A stretch of DNA of 12,425 bases from JBDTCS01 sp039923455 (GTDB lineage Bacteria; Bacteroidota; Ignavibacteria; Palsa-1295), in contig JBDTCS010000114.1 in assembly GCA_039923455.1 (NCBI GenBank), positions 1 through 12,425 on the forward strand, in the 5' to 3' direction. Below are positions 1-6,482 of the stretch, in pieces. Both the position numbers and the translations under genes were made by a program. A model generated the notes under the pieces. That model did not search any database, was not told the DNA's origin, and saw nothing but the letters and a program-made list of their open reading frames with translations. The first letter of the stretch is position 1. Every line of letters starts with the position of its first letter.

Positions 1-149
1 GCGGCGCTGGAGTTCCAGAACGCATCGAAGATGCCGCTGGCGTCGCTCACCGCCGGTCCCAGCAGCATGTCCAGATCGCGGAAATTTACCCGTTGATCCG
101 CATCGAAATACTCGTTGCCGATATTGCGTCCGCCCACCACCGCCACGCG
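1..149 (-). pseudogene. Phospholipase D/cardiolipin synthase-like fragment, cut at both ends
   Basis: The minus-strand translation from 149 to the left edge reads VAVVGGRNIGNEYFDAD, then NFRDLDMLLGPAVSDASG and FDAFWNSSA. This matches the segment just after the first HKD motif in bacterial PLD-family phosphatidyltransferases (ClsC/YmdC-like): GGRNIG..Y, then a DLD strand and a 'fD.yWns' strand. Members join phospholipids or hydrolyse phosphodiesters at the membrane. The HxK part of the first HKD motif should sit just upstream (positions above about 150). Instead the frame continues with unrelated residues and no HxK, so the gene is interrupted at about 147-165. The left end runs off the window. 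Its GC-rich codons differ from the sequence that follows. It could be a truncated gene or an assembly join. The family call is firm; the cause of the break is unknown. Confidence 0.7.
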
Positions 150-477
150 ACCGCAATCGGAACAACGAGCGACAAAGCACTTAGCAATCAGCTTTGCTGA
201 ACTGCTGCATACGCTCTCGCTCGCACATCCGATTCGCATTCGGCATGCGCTCGCGAAATATGGCTCGATCACACTACGCGATCTTTTCAGCTTGCCCGAT
301 GCCTTTTCTGCACTGCGATTTGCATATCTCGTTGATAAGGTTTATGACAACGATATCGTGATTCGTGCGGAGCCTACGATCGATCTTAGCACGCTATTCC
401 CACACACAATCTTTCACGGTGGAGACACGAAAAAATATTTGCGTGCCCTTTCGAGATTGCGGGAAGTATTGCAGTGA
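115..477 (+). CDS. Hypothetical protein, C-terminal part, N-terminus unclear
   Basis: The frame is open from just after a stop at 94-96 to TGA at 475-477. The nominal start is TTG at 115. The first dozen codons lie opposite the PLD fragment and are low-complexity (PPTTATRPQ), so they are probably not native. From about residue 20 the protein looks real: FAELLHTLSLAHPIRIRHAL, then DLFSLPDAFSALRFAYLVDK, and an end rich in basic residues (KKYLRALSRLREVLQ). I do not recognise the family. No signal peptide or membrane segment is evident. It converges on ptsI, with 13 bases between the two stop codons. It may be the C-terminal end of a longer gene whose 5' part was replaced at the junction near 150-165. 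Confidence 0.4.
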   Translation: MPILRPPTTATRPQSEQRATKHLAISFAELLHTLSLAHPIRIRHALAKYGSITLRDLFSLPDAFSALRFAYLVDKVYDNDIVIRAEPTIDLSTLFPHTIFHGGDTKKYLRALSRLREVLQ

Positions 478-490
478 CGGAAGTGCGGAG

Positions 491-2323
491 CTAAATCTTC
501 ACTGGCCGTGCTCCGACAGGTCGCCGAATGAGCGCTTCGCCAAAGGCAACATTGAGATCGCGCTCCGTAAGAAACTTCGAGACGAGCGCCTTGACCTCGC
601 GAGGTGTATGACACTTTGTGAGCGCTTCCTCCGTCAGCACTTGTGTCTCGCTAAAACTCAGCAGCTTGATTCGTTGCGCTAATGAGACAGCATTTGCCGA
701 CGCAACCGAAATATCATCGACCCCCAAGCCGACGAGGATTGGCGTTGCAAGTGGATTCGAAGCCATCTCGCCGCATACCGATACAGGCTTTCCGGCTGCG
801 TGGGCAGCGTCGACAGTCATCTTCATCAGTTGCAACACCGCCGGGTGCAATTCCTGAAAGAGATCTGCAATGAGGTCGTTGCCGCGATCGACCGCAAGTG
901 TGTATTGCGTCAGATCATTTGTGCCGATCGAAATGAAATCGAGATGCGGCACGAATGCATGGGCCAACATAGCCGCACTCGGCACCTCGATCATCACACC
1001 AACCGGTAGCTTTTCATCGAACGGCTCACCGTTTGCGCGAAGATCATCTTTGGCACGCTCCAATACTTCCTTCGCACGAATCAATTCATCGACGTTCGTG
1101 ACCATCGGAAAAAGTAACTTGACATTTTTGCGAACAGATGCGCGTAAAATACTCCGAAGCTGCGCGAGAAAAAGCTCCGGCTCATCAAGCGAAATCCGAA
1201 TGCCACGCCATCCGAGAAACGGATTGGCCTCTTCAAAACTTTCGGAGAGTATCTTATCTCCACCTACATCAAATGTTCGAAACGTGATATGCGCCGGAGA
1301 AAACCTGGCCGCCAGTTCTTCATAGAGCTTCGTCTGTTCCTCCTCGGTGGGAAATTCGTCGTGCAATAGGAGAAAATGCTCGGTGCGAATCAGGCCGAGC
1401 CCGAGCGAGCGATTGCTACGTTCACTCGCACCCAACCGACTAACGCGTTCGACCTCATTGAGCGCACCATCGGCACCGAATTCGAGATTCATAAAGATGT
1501 GCACGGGATGCGCATCGGTCGTCTTCACCACCGGTGTATCGACTTCGAATACATCCGGCGAAGATTCGTCATTACCACGCGCGAGTATCTCGACTTCTTC
1601 TTCGTACCCACGCAACGTCGTATCGTCCGGATGCACGATCAACTCACCTCGCTCGCCATCGAGTATCAGCATGTCTCCGGTCTCGATCGTTTGCGCGGCA
1701 TTATGCAATGCAGCCAGTGCCGGAATGCCGAGTGACCGTGCAAGAATTGCAACATGACTTGTCACACCACCCGAATCGTTCACATAGCCGAGTACATTTG
1801 CTCTCGCAAAAAGAATCGCATCGGCAGGAGTGAGAAATTCCGCAACAAGAATCGAAGGATGCTCGATCTTCGAGAGCCACTTCTCACGGTCAAGCAAATA
1901 CCGAAGCAAACGCTGCTTGATATCTTCGACATCTGCAACGCGCTCGCGCATCACCGGATTGTCGCCGGTCTGCAAGAGATGTTGATAGTGACTAAGCTCC
2001 GTATCGACGACGAAGGCCGCCGGTCTGAGCTCTGTGCGAATGCGTTCACGGATCGTTTTTAGAATGATCTCATCCGAGACCATCATCATTTGTGCCTCGA
2101 AGATTGCACCGGCACTCGCGCCAACTTTTTGCTCGGCAACTTTGCGAACCTTCTCAAGCTCCGTTCGTGCTTTCTTGATCGCGGTATCCAATCGCGCGAT
2201 CTGATCATCGACCTCACTCGCCGAGAGTTGGCGATCTTCGGCATAGAGCAACGTACGATGGTAGCGATAAGCGGGGCCTATCGCAATGCCACGACTGACT
2301 GCGATTCCCTGAAACCGTCTCAT
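491..2323 (-). CDS. ptsI: Phosphoenolpyruvate-protein phosphotransferase (PTS enzyme I)
   Basis: Enzyme I is the cytosolic first step of the PTS: it autophosphorylates from PEP and passes the phosphate to HPr His15. All landmarks are visible. The N-terminal FQGIAVSRGIAIGPA segment is present. The phosphohistidine site is GGVTSHVAILARSLGIPA, with His190 counted from the ATG at 2323 (E. coli His189). The PEP-barrel motifs are GLGLIRTEHF, FRTFDVGGDK, NPFLGWRGIR, FISIGTNDLTQYTLAVDR and the CGEMA catalytic cysteine loop. The length is 610 residues against about 575 typical, from a short C-terminal tail after the barrel. The frame is open back to a GTG at 2362, but the ATG at 2323 puts the conserved N-terminus at residue 1; a GGGAG lies directly against it, too close for a standard ribosome site. 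It is last in the fni-prenyl synthase-ptsH-ptsI series. No terminator was seen after it. Confidence 0.96.
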   Translation of the reverse strand: MRRFQGIAVSRGIAIGPAYRYHRTLLYAEDRQLSASEVDDQIARLDTAIKKARTELEKVRKVAEQKVGASAGAIFEAQMMMVSDEIILKTIRERIRTELRPAAFVVDTELSHYQHLLQTGDNPVMRERVADVEDIKQRLLRYLLDREKWLSKIEHPSILVAEFLTPADAILFARANVLGYVNDSGGVTSHVAILARSLGIPALAALHNAAQTIETGDMLILDGERGELIVHPDDTTLRGYEEEVEILARGNDESSPDVFEVDTPVVKTTDAHPVHIFMNLEFGADGALNEVERVSRLGASERSNRSLGLGLIRTEHFLLLHDEFPTEEEQTKLYEELAARFSPAHITFRTFDVGGDKILSESFEEANPFLGWRGIRISLDEPELFLAQLRSILRASVRKNVKLLFPMVTNVDELIRAKEVLERAKDDLRANGEPFDEKLPVGVMIEVPSAAMLAHAFVPHLDFISIGTNDLTQYTLAVDRGNDLIADLFQELHPAVLQLMKMTVDAAHAAGKPVSVCGEMASNPLATPILVGLGVDDISVASANAVSLAQRIKLLSFSETQVLTEEALTKCHTPREVKALVSKFLTERDLNVAFGEALIRRPVGARPVKI

Positions 2324-2427
2324 CTCCCGAACGGGCTTCGATTGCTCTGGCTTAATATGCACTGTTTGTTAGGCTGTCAGAATCCGCATGCGATGTTTTC
2401 GCCTGCGTAATTTCCGTTTGGATCGGT

Positions 2428-2694
2428 TCACATTTCTTCAAATCCGGCTGCAAAATACGCAGCAACTTCTTCTGCGGCAAGCACCTCATCCGGTCCGTCG
2501 AACTCCAGCTCGAGGGTGCTGCCCTGTGAAGCAGCGAGTGTCATCACACCGATAATGGATTTTCCGTTGATCCGAAATCCATCTTTGATGATGAAAAATT
2601 CTGATCGGAATTTACTCGCCAATTTTACTATTGCCGCCGCTGGTCTTGTATGCAAACCGGCGCGGTTCATAATCGTCACTTCTGTTTTTGTCAC
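2428..2694 (-). CDS. ptsH: Phosphocarrier protein HPr
   Basis: This 88-residue protein has the normal HPr length. It carries phosphate from enzyme I to downstream acceptors. The active-site motif NRAGLHTRPAA places the phosphorylatable His at residue 15 and the conserved Arg at 17. The second motif NGKSIIGVMTLAA places Ser at residue 46, the site that HPr kinase/phosphorylase uses in Firmicutes and in many Gram-negatives with a regulatory PTS. The start is GTG at 2692-2694, with no clear Shine-Dalgarno sequence. It lies 104 bases before the chosen ptsI start and 89 bases after the prenyl synthase stop, consistent with cotranscription. With no EII components nearby and Ser46 retained, a regulatory role is likely, but hprK is not in the window. 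Confidence 0.95.
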   Translation of the reverse strand: MTKTEVTIMNRAGLHTRPAAAIVKLASKFRSEFFIIKDGFRINGKSIIGVMTLAASQGSTLELEFDGPDEVLAAEEVAAYFAAGFEEM

Positions 2695-2783
2695 GTAGTA
2701 CTGAATCGGAACAAACTATCTAAAACCAAAAGCTCTCATAATGCCTAAGCAAACAATTCGGATCTTCGAACAATGGGCGCAAA

Positions 2784-3794
2784 TTACGCAGACCGTTCGA
2801 GCAAATACTCGCTGAAAAGGTGCAGGCCATCGCGGGCTTCCGAATCCGGTAGCACCTCGATCGCACTCTGCGCTCGAAGCGTCGCTGCTGCTATCGCATT
2901 CGTTGCTGCCGAGAGAACACCCATACGCTCGAATAGATTAAGCGCTAGCGGAATATCACGTTCGGTTGCTTTGCGATCACCAATTTTTTGCAGCAATGCT
3001 TGATCCTCAGGCGCGGCTTCGGTGAACTGCTCCATCGCTCGCACATAAAGCCAGGTGCGTTTACCTTCTAAGATGTCGCCGCCAATCGTTTTGCCGAATG
3101 CAGCGTGCTCGGCAGTAAGATCAAGCAGATCATCATTGATCTGAAATGCAATTCCGGTGTGATGCGCAAAGTTTCGCAGTGTCTCGACATGTTCGCCACC
3201 CGCAGCATAGGCCCCGAGCACAGCGGATAGTTCGAGTATCTTCGCCGTCTTCAGATCGATCATGTGCAGATAATCATCGGTCGATATATCGGACATCAAT
3301 TCGAAATCTTTATCGAGCGCCTGCCCTTCGCAAACAAGTTTGAAGCCGAGCGAAAACTCCGTGATCATGTCTGACAAACACGTATAACGACCGCGTCCGA
3401 GCGACTCGATCGCAAGCGCGATCAACACGTCGCCGGAAAGAATCGCTGCGCTCGATCCATACTCCACATGCACCGTTGGCTTACCACGCCTGGACGAAGC
3501 GTTATCCATAATATCATCATGGACGAGTGTGAACGTATGCAAAAGCTCGACGGCAACTCCGGCATGCACCCAATGATCCATCGCACTCGGTTTACCGTGT
3601 GATGCCGCAGCAGCAGCGAAATAGGTCAGCATCGGACGCACACGTTTACCACCGGCTGAGAGGATCGCGCGAACCGGATCATACAAACTCTTCGGTTCAA
3701 GCGGCACGAGCAATTCGAGCGACCGCTCGACTCGCTCGCGAGCCTCTGCTGTAAGTAATATAAATGCTTCCGATGTTTGTGCTGTACTACTCAA
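2784..3794 (-). CDS. Trans-polyprenyl diphosphate synthase, probably short-chain
   Basis: This cytosolic isoprenoid chain-elongating enzyme condenses IPP with allylic diphosphates. The diagnostic motifs are GGKRVRPML (IPP/diphosphate binding), the first aspartate-rich motif DDIMD followed by SSRRGKPTVH, and the second motif INDDLLD, with GGDILEGKRTW after it. Counted from TTG at 3794 the two DDxxD motifs are at residues 93-97 and 221-225, and the length is 336 residues, normal for the family. The frame is open to a GTG at 3893 (369 residues), but the extra 33 residues are cysteine- and phenylalanine-rich, AT-rich, overlap fni and have no family match, so I prefer the downstream TTG; this is a judgement. 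The residue five before the first DDxxD is Phe (HTFTLVHDD), where long-chain synthases usually have Ala (HTAT), which suggests an FPP/GGPP-type product. It follows fni, which supplies DMAPP. Confidence 0.92.
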   Translation of the reverse strand: MSSTAQTSEAFILLTAEARERVERSLELLVPLEPKSLYDPVRAILSAGGKRVRPMLTYFAAAAASHGKPSAMDHWVHAGVAVELLHTFTLVHDDIMDNASSRRGKPTVHVEYGSSAAILSGDVLIALAIESLGRGRYTCLSDMITEFSLGFKLVCEGQALDKDFELMSDISTDDYLHMIDLKTAKILELSAVLGAYAAGGEHVETLRNFAHHTGIAFQINDDLLDLTAEHAAFGKTIGGDILEGKRTWLYVRAMEQFTEAAPEDQALLQKIGDRKATERDIPLALNLFERMGVLSAATNAIAAATLRAQSAIEVLPDSEARDGLHLFSEYLLERSA

Positions 3795-3832
3795 AATATC
3801 TTCACGCTCACAGAAAGAACAAAATGCAAGAA

Positions 3833-3863
3833 CAAAAATACGCCTGTAATTCAGAGCAACAAA
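3833..3863 (-). promoter_or_regulatory. Candidate Bacteroidota-type promoter for the prenyl synthase
   Basis: On the minus strand there is TTTG (3860-3863), a 19-base spacer, then TATTTTTG (3833-3840). This fits the Bacteroidetes -33/-7 pattern TTTG-N19-21-TAnnTTTG exactly. It lies between the fni stop and the preferred TTG start of the prenyl synthase at 3794. Whether this organism's main sigma factor uses this pattern is not shown, and short AT-rich motifs occur by chance. Confidence 0.3.
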
Positions 3864-3864
3864 G

Positions 3865-4935
3865 TTATGCGCTTGTAAAGAGCAATTGCGCACTAAGCTC
3901 AGCCAAGTTTCTCGAACCCGTTAGGAACATCGCGCCCTTCAATTGAAAGAGCAAAATATCCATCAGCGAACGAAGCGCAGCTTCTCCTCCGGTTTCGAGA
4001 GCACTAATAAGTGGCCGGGCAATACCGGCTAATTCTGCTCCGAGTGCTATCGACTTTGCGATATCCAATCCATTGCGAACACCACCACTCGCTATCAGAA
4101 CAAAACCAAATTCCCCGCGAAGTTCAGACACATCCGAGAGCGCTTGCACGGTCGGAATTCCCCAATCCCAGAACGGATCCAGAGCGGATTGTTCGTGCGT
4201 AGCATGACGCAATATCTCGACGCCCGCCCAACTCGTGCCGCCAGCGCCCGATACATCGATCGCCTTCACACCCACTTCGAGCAATCTTCTTGCAACACTT
4301 TGAGAGATGCCGGCACCGACCTCTTTTATAACCACAGGTACGCCCAATTCCTTCACACACGCAGAGATGCCTTGCAGCACATTTCGAAAATCGGTCGAGC
4401 CCTCGGGTTGCATGAGTTCTTGCAGCGGATTCAAATGGATCGCAAGTGCATCGGCTTCGACGAGCTCAATGATCTTCCTTATTGGCGAAATATTTCCTGC
4501 TCGCGAAAGCGCACCGACTTCGTGCGCTCCGATATTCGTAAAGATAATCGCGTTTGGCGCAGTCTTTCGAACGATACGAAACGAGTCGTGATGATCGGAG
4601 TTCTCAAGCGCTTGCCTCGCACTTCCGATTCCCATTGCGAGTCCGTAATCATTCGCGAGTTGCGCAAGATTGCGATTGATATCGAGCGCTTTGTCGTAAC
4701 CACCGGTCATCGAGGAAATCAGTATCGGCGCTTGCAGTGTTTTTCCGAAGAGGGTGCAACTCGTCTCGATCTCATCAAAAGCGATTTCGGGCAACGCATT
4801 GTGTTCGAACCGCAACCCATCAAAGCCCGGCTTCGTCGTTCGAAACGAGACCGATTCCGAAACGCACAGCTCCACATGGCTCTGCTTCCGGCCAATGGTC
4901 GTGGACTCCTCTGTGGCTCTCGGTTTCTCGATCAA
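3865..4935 (-). CDS. fni: Type 2 isopentenyl-diphosphate delta-isomerase (FMN-dependent)
   Basis: This enzyme interconverts IPP and DMAPP using reduced FMN; it is a TIM-barrel enzyme unrelated to Idi-1. Family motifs appear in order: RKQSHVEL near the N-terminus (RKxxH), ILISSMTGGY, AMGIGSARQAL, FTNIGAHEV, IHLNPLQELMQPEGSTDF (His, Asn, Gln and Glu of the substrate/Mg site), VVIKEVGAGIS, IDVSGAGGTSWAGVE and IASGGVRNGLDIAKSIALGA (FMN phosphate loop). Counted from TTG at 4933-4935 the protein is 356 residues, matching the usual ~350. The frame is open to an ATG at 5130 (421 residues), but those 65 residues cover a promoter-like non-coding region and resemble no family member. The TTG context also survives in the decayed copy at 5540-5755. 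It is the first gene of the minus-strand series leading to the prenyl synthase. Confidence 0.94.
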   Translation of the reverse strand: MIEKPRATEESTTIGRKQSHVELCVSESVSFRTTKPGFDGLRFEHNALPEIAFDEIETSCTLFGKTLQAPILISSMTGGYDKALDINRNLAQLANDYGLAMGIGSARQALENSDHHDSFRIVRKTAPNAIIFTNIGAHEVGALSRAGNISPIRKIIELVEADALAIHLNPLQELMQPEGSTDFRNVLQGISACVKELGVPVVIKEVGAGISQSVARRLLEVGVKAIDVSGAGGTSWAGVEILRHATHEQSALDPFWDWGIPTVQALSDVSELRGEFGFVLIASGGVRNGLDIAKSIALGAELAGIARPLISALETGGEAALRSLMDILLFQLKGAMFLTGSRNLAELSAQLLFTSA

Positions 4936-5076
4936 TGCTTCGACTCTGTTGATGCTTAATTGAAAGAATATTTGGACTGTAGCATCAGAACTAACGTGAG
5001 AACCCCGCAAAAAGTAGCCGCGAAGCGCCAACAGGGTAAATTTGGTTGTTTCGACTTTAAACGGTATAATAAATAA
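4876..5076. repeat. fni 5' end plus upstream region, master copy of a degenerate duplication
   Basis: This segment (start of fni and the divergent intergenic region) has a degenerate direct copy at 5540-5755. Shared blocks include TCGATCAATGC, ATCAGA.CTAAC, AGAACCC.GC, AGTAGCCG.GAA, AGGG, AAATTTGGTT and a terminal TATAA-AAAT. The spacing is mostly preserved. The fni coding side is the better constrained copy. Confidence 0.6.
5042..5070 (+). promoter_or_regulatory. Candidate sigma70-like promoter
   Basis: TTGGTT (5042-5047), a 17-base spacer and TATAAT (5065-5070) form a good housekeeping-type promoter reading rightward, about 70 bases before the membrane-protein start at 5146. The duplicate copy keeps TTGGTT and TATAAA with a 19-base spacer before the antitoxin remnant. 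Candidate only. Confidence 0.4.
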
Positions 5077-5145
5077 GCATGTTAGAATTGTCCTGTCTTT
5101 TTTATGTCGTGAGCCCGGCGTTGATCTCATTTGCTAATCGTGCGT

Positions 5146-5457
5146 ATGCAAATAAGTAAAGCAGCTTTGGGATGGGGACGTATGGCCCTCTTCGTCGGCG
5201 CTATTGTGGTGGCTGCCTATAAGTTGGCGTTCGTTCGATTGCTTCTTCTTAATGGATTGGTAATCGTTGCGATCCTTATACCAATTGTTCTTGCTGAGAA
5301 AATCGCTGATAAACTCAGTGAAAGCGTTGGATGGGTAAAAGAGTATTCTTGGTGTCTCCAATTCATTGTGTACCTTATTGTGTGGGCCGCGACTATAATC
5401 TGGCTGTTGCCAGCACTTGGACTACAGTACAATGAACACGTCCTAGATAAATACTAA
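5146..5457 (+). CDS. Small integral membrane protein, unknown function
   Basis: From ATG at 5146 to TAA at 5455-5457 the protein has 103 residues. I do not recognise the family. Three hydrophobic stretches are visible: about residues 12-26 (ALFVGAIVVAAYKLAF region), 29-49 (LLLLNGLVIVAILIPIVLA) and 72-95 (FIVYLIVWAATIIWLLPAL). A polar, charged loop (EKIADKLSESVGWVKEYS) separates the second and third. The N-terminal QISKAALGWGR is basic. The frame is also open from a TTG at 5131; ATG is preferred. Codon use is AT-rich compared with the fni operon. It diverges from fni and has a promoter-like site upstream. No clear Shine-Dalgarno sequence is seen. Confidence 0.6.
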   Translation: MQISKAALGWGRMALFVGAIVVAAYKLAFVRLLLLNGLVIVAILIPIVLAEKIADKLSESVGWVKEYSWCLQFIVYLIVWAATIIWLLPALGLQYNEHVLDKY

Positions 5458-5539
5458 TGGGTAGCGGAGCACTGATTCAGTCCAACTACTCTTACCAAGT
5501 TTGGGAAGGTTATAAATGGTCCAGTATTTGTCATTTCCC

Positions 5540-5755
5540 ATGCTGCGATTTGGAAGTTGGAATTGTAGATTCAGTACAGAAATAAATTTCAGTGGGATCG
5601 ATCAATGCATCGAGTTTTAGGCTAGTTAAGATTGCGCGAAATATTGGAATTTGGAATCAGAGCTAACTTTAGAACCCGCTAAGAGTAGCCGGGAATGAGT
5701 AAGGGAGAAATTTTGGTTAGTTGTTTTTAAGACACAGTATAAAATATTGCTTTTC
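5540..5755. repeat. Decayed duplicate of the fni 5' end and its upstream region
   Basis: On the minus strand from 5611 the translation LIDPTEIYFCTESTIPTSKS is followed by QHG, and it parallels the fni start LIEKPRATEESTTIGRKQSH. The bases from there to 5755 parallel the fni upstream region up to the TATAAT-like box. The coding part then runs into a stop, so this is a pseudogene fragment. It fills most of the 5458-5794 gap; the remaining 5458-5539 shows nothing recognisable. Confidence 0.6.
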
Positions 5756-5794
5756 GGTTTTTATTCTGACTGGCAATGTAAAAGAAGATTACCC

Positions 5795-5941
5795 ATGAAA
5801 CAAAAGGACTTTGAAGAACTACTCATGAGTGTTAAAGCAGGGGGAAGAATACTGCAGGGAAAGCAGAAGCCAGCCAGGGTTTTCGATTACCGGGAGTATT
5901 TAAATGGGAATCGGAAAAGAACTAGGCCCACTCCAAGATGA
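5795..5941 (+). pseudogene. HigA/NadS-type antitoxin remnant with the HTH deleted
   Basis: The 48-residue product starts MKQKDFEELLMSVKAGG, then RILQGKQKPARVFDY. This is the N-terminal signature of single-domain Xre antitoxins of the HigA/NadS type (typical pattern: F.ELL.SV.QAG.I..GE.KPSR.F). Intact members continue with about 60 residues of helix-turn-helix ending NWEQGRR.PTGPA.ALL. Here, straight after the first part, comes LNGNRKRTRPTPR and a stop, then in-frame VLKYRQIAEK. That resembles a damaged NWE.GRR.PTGPARVLLK tail, so the DNA-binding middle seems to be deleted. No HigB/RelE toxin gene was found upstream; that space is taken by the fni duplicate. The ATG at 5795 lacks a strong ribosome site. 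Confidence 0.5.
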
Positions 5942-6221
5942 GTTCTAAAGTATAGGCAAATCGCAGAGAAAGCATGTGGTTGCTAAATGAACTGCTTTTC
6001 ATGAAAAAAGAATGGTCTAAGCAAATTGGTCATACCAAGGTTGGAAAGCCCTCGTTTCCCTCAGTAAGAGGCTTCTGAGGTAAATTTAACCATTTCCTAG
6101 TTAAGGAGTTACGAGGAGGTATTCCGCGCAGAAATCATGTCCGGAAGTATAAGTTTTTGAGTAACTTTGTTGTATATTCGACGTTAATTGAGGAAGTGAC
6201 TTGCATACTTACCGAAAAATC
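5942..6221. other. Non-coding gap between antitoxin remnant and small-gene cassette
   Basis: No convincing gene is seen. It contains the possible tail of the antitoxin remnant (to about 5975), a small inverted repeat CCTCAG/CTGAGG (6059-6064 and 6075-6080), and a perfect TAnnTTTG box, TAACTTTG (6162-6169), about 50 bases before the next gene without an obvious -33 partner. Confidence 0.4.
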
Positions 6222-6482
6222 ATGGCGAAAATGGACAAGGAGTCGACAGAGATTGCGAAACTCGTCTTTAGAGACGTTCCGAAGATTTATTTTAATGCCT
6301 TTACTGCCGGATTTTCCCCGACAGATGCACTTCTGCGGCTTTCACAGAACGGGACCCCAATTGTCGAAGTGAATATGAGTTTCGGCACTCTTAAAATCCT
6401 TGCGACAACACTGAATACAATCGTCGGCGAAGTCGAGGGTAAACTTGGAACAATTGAACTGGTGAGAGATGATGAAAAATGA
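6222..6482 (+). CDS. Small DUF3467-like protein
   Basis: From ATG at 6222 the product is 86 residues. Residues from about 14 onward show the pattern of DUF3467-type proteins: DVPKIYFNAFTAGFSPTDAL, then a strand with EVNMSFGTLKILATTLNTIV, ending GKLGTIEL. This is a Y.N....G.SP.D / MS...AK.L...L / G.I architecture. No biochemical function is established for the family as far as I know. The frame extends to a TTG at 6201, but ATG 6222 (or 6231) is more plausible. The stop overlaps the start of the next gene by 11 bases, implying coupled translation. Match strength is moderate; the label is by pattern, not search. Confidence 0.6.
   Translation: MAKMDKESTEIAKLVFRDVPKIYFNAFTAGFSPTDALLRLSQNGTPIVEVNMSFGTLKILATTLNTIVGEVEGKLGTIELVRDDEK

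Noticed and set aside
870..1325. A 151-residue plus-strand frame opposite ptsI
   Set aside because: It is a shadow of enzyme I; serine/arginine-rich with no motif.
4144..4959. A 271-residue plus-strand open frame
   Set aside because: It is antisense to fni, whose motifs are unambiguous. The product has no family features and an excess of Arg.
5079..5159. 26-codon frame (MLELSCLFYVVSPALISFAN...) before the small membrane protein
   Set aside because: It could be a leader peptide, but it has no ribosome site, overlaps the next start in another frame, and shows no attenuator structure.
5487..6048. TACCAAG..TTGG..AAGG-like similarity between about 5490 and 6033 as a third repeat copy
   Set aside because: Only about 15 bases match, with nothing alignable on either side; chance is enough to explain it.
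6115..6160. GGAGGT followed by a 7-codon ATG frame at 6137
   Set aside because: The spacing of 16 bases is too long for a normal ribosome site, and other genes here do not rely on Shine-Dalgarno sequences.
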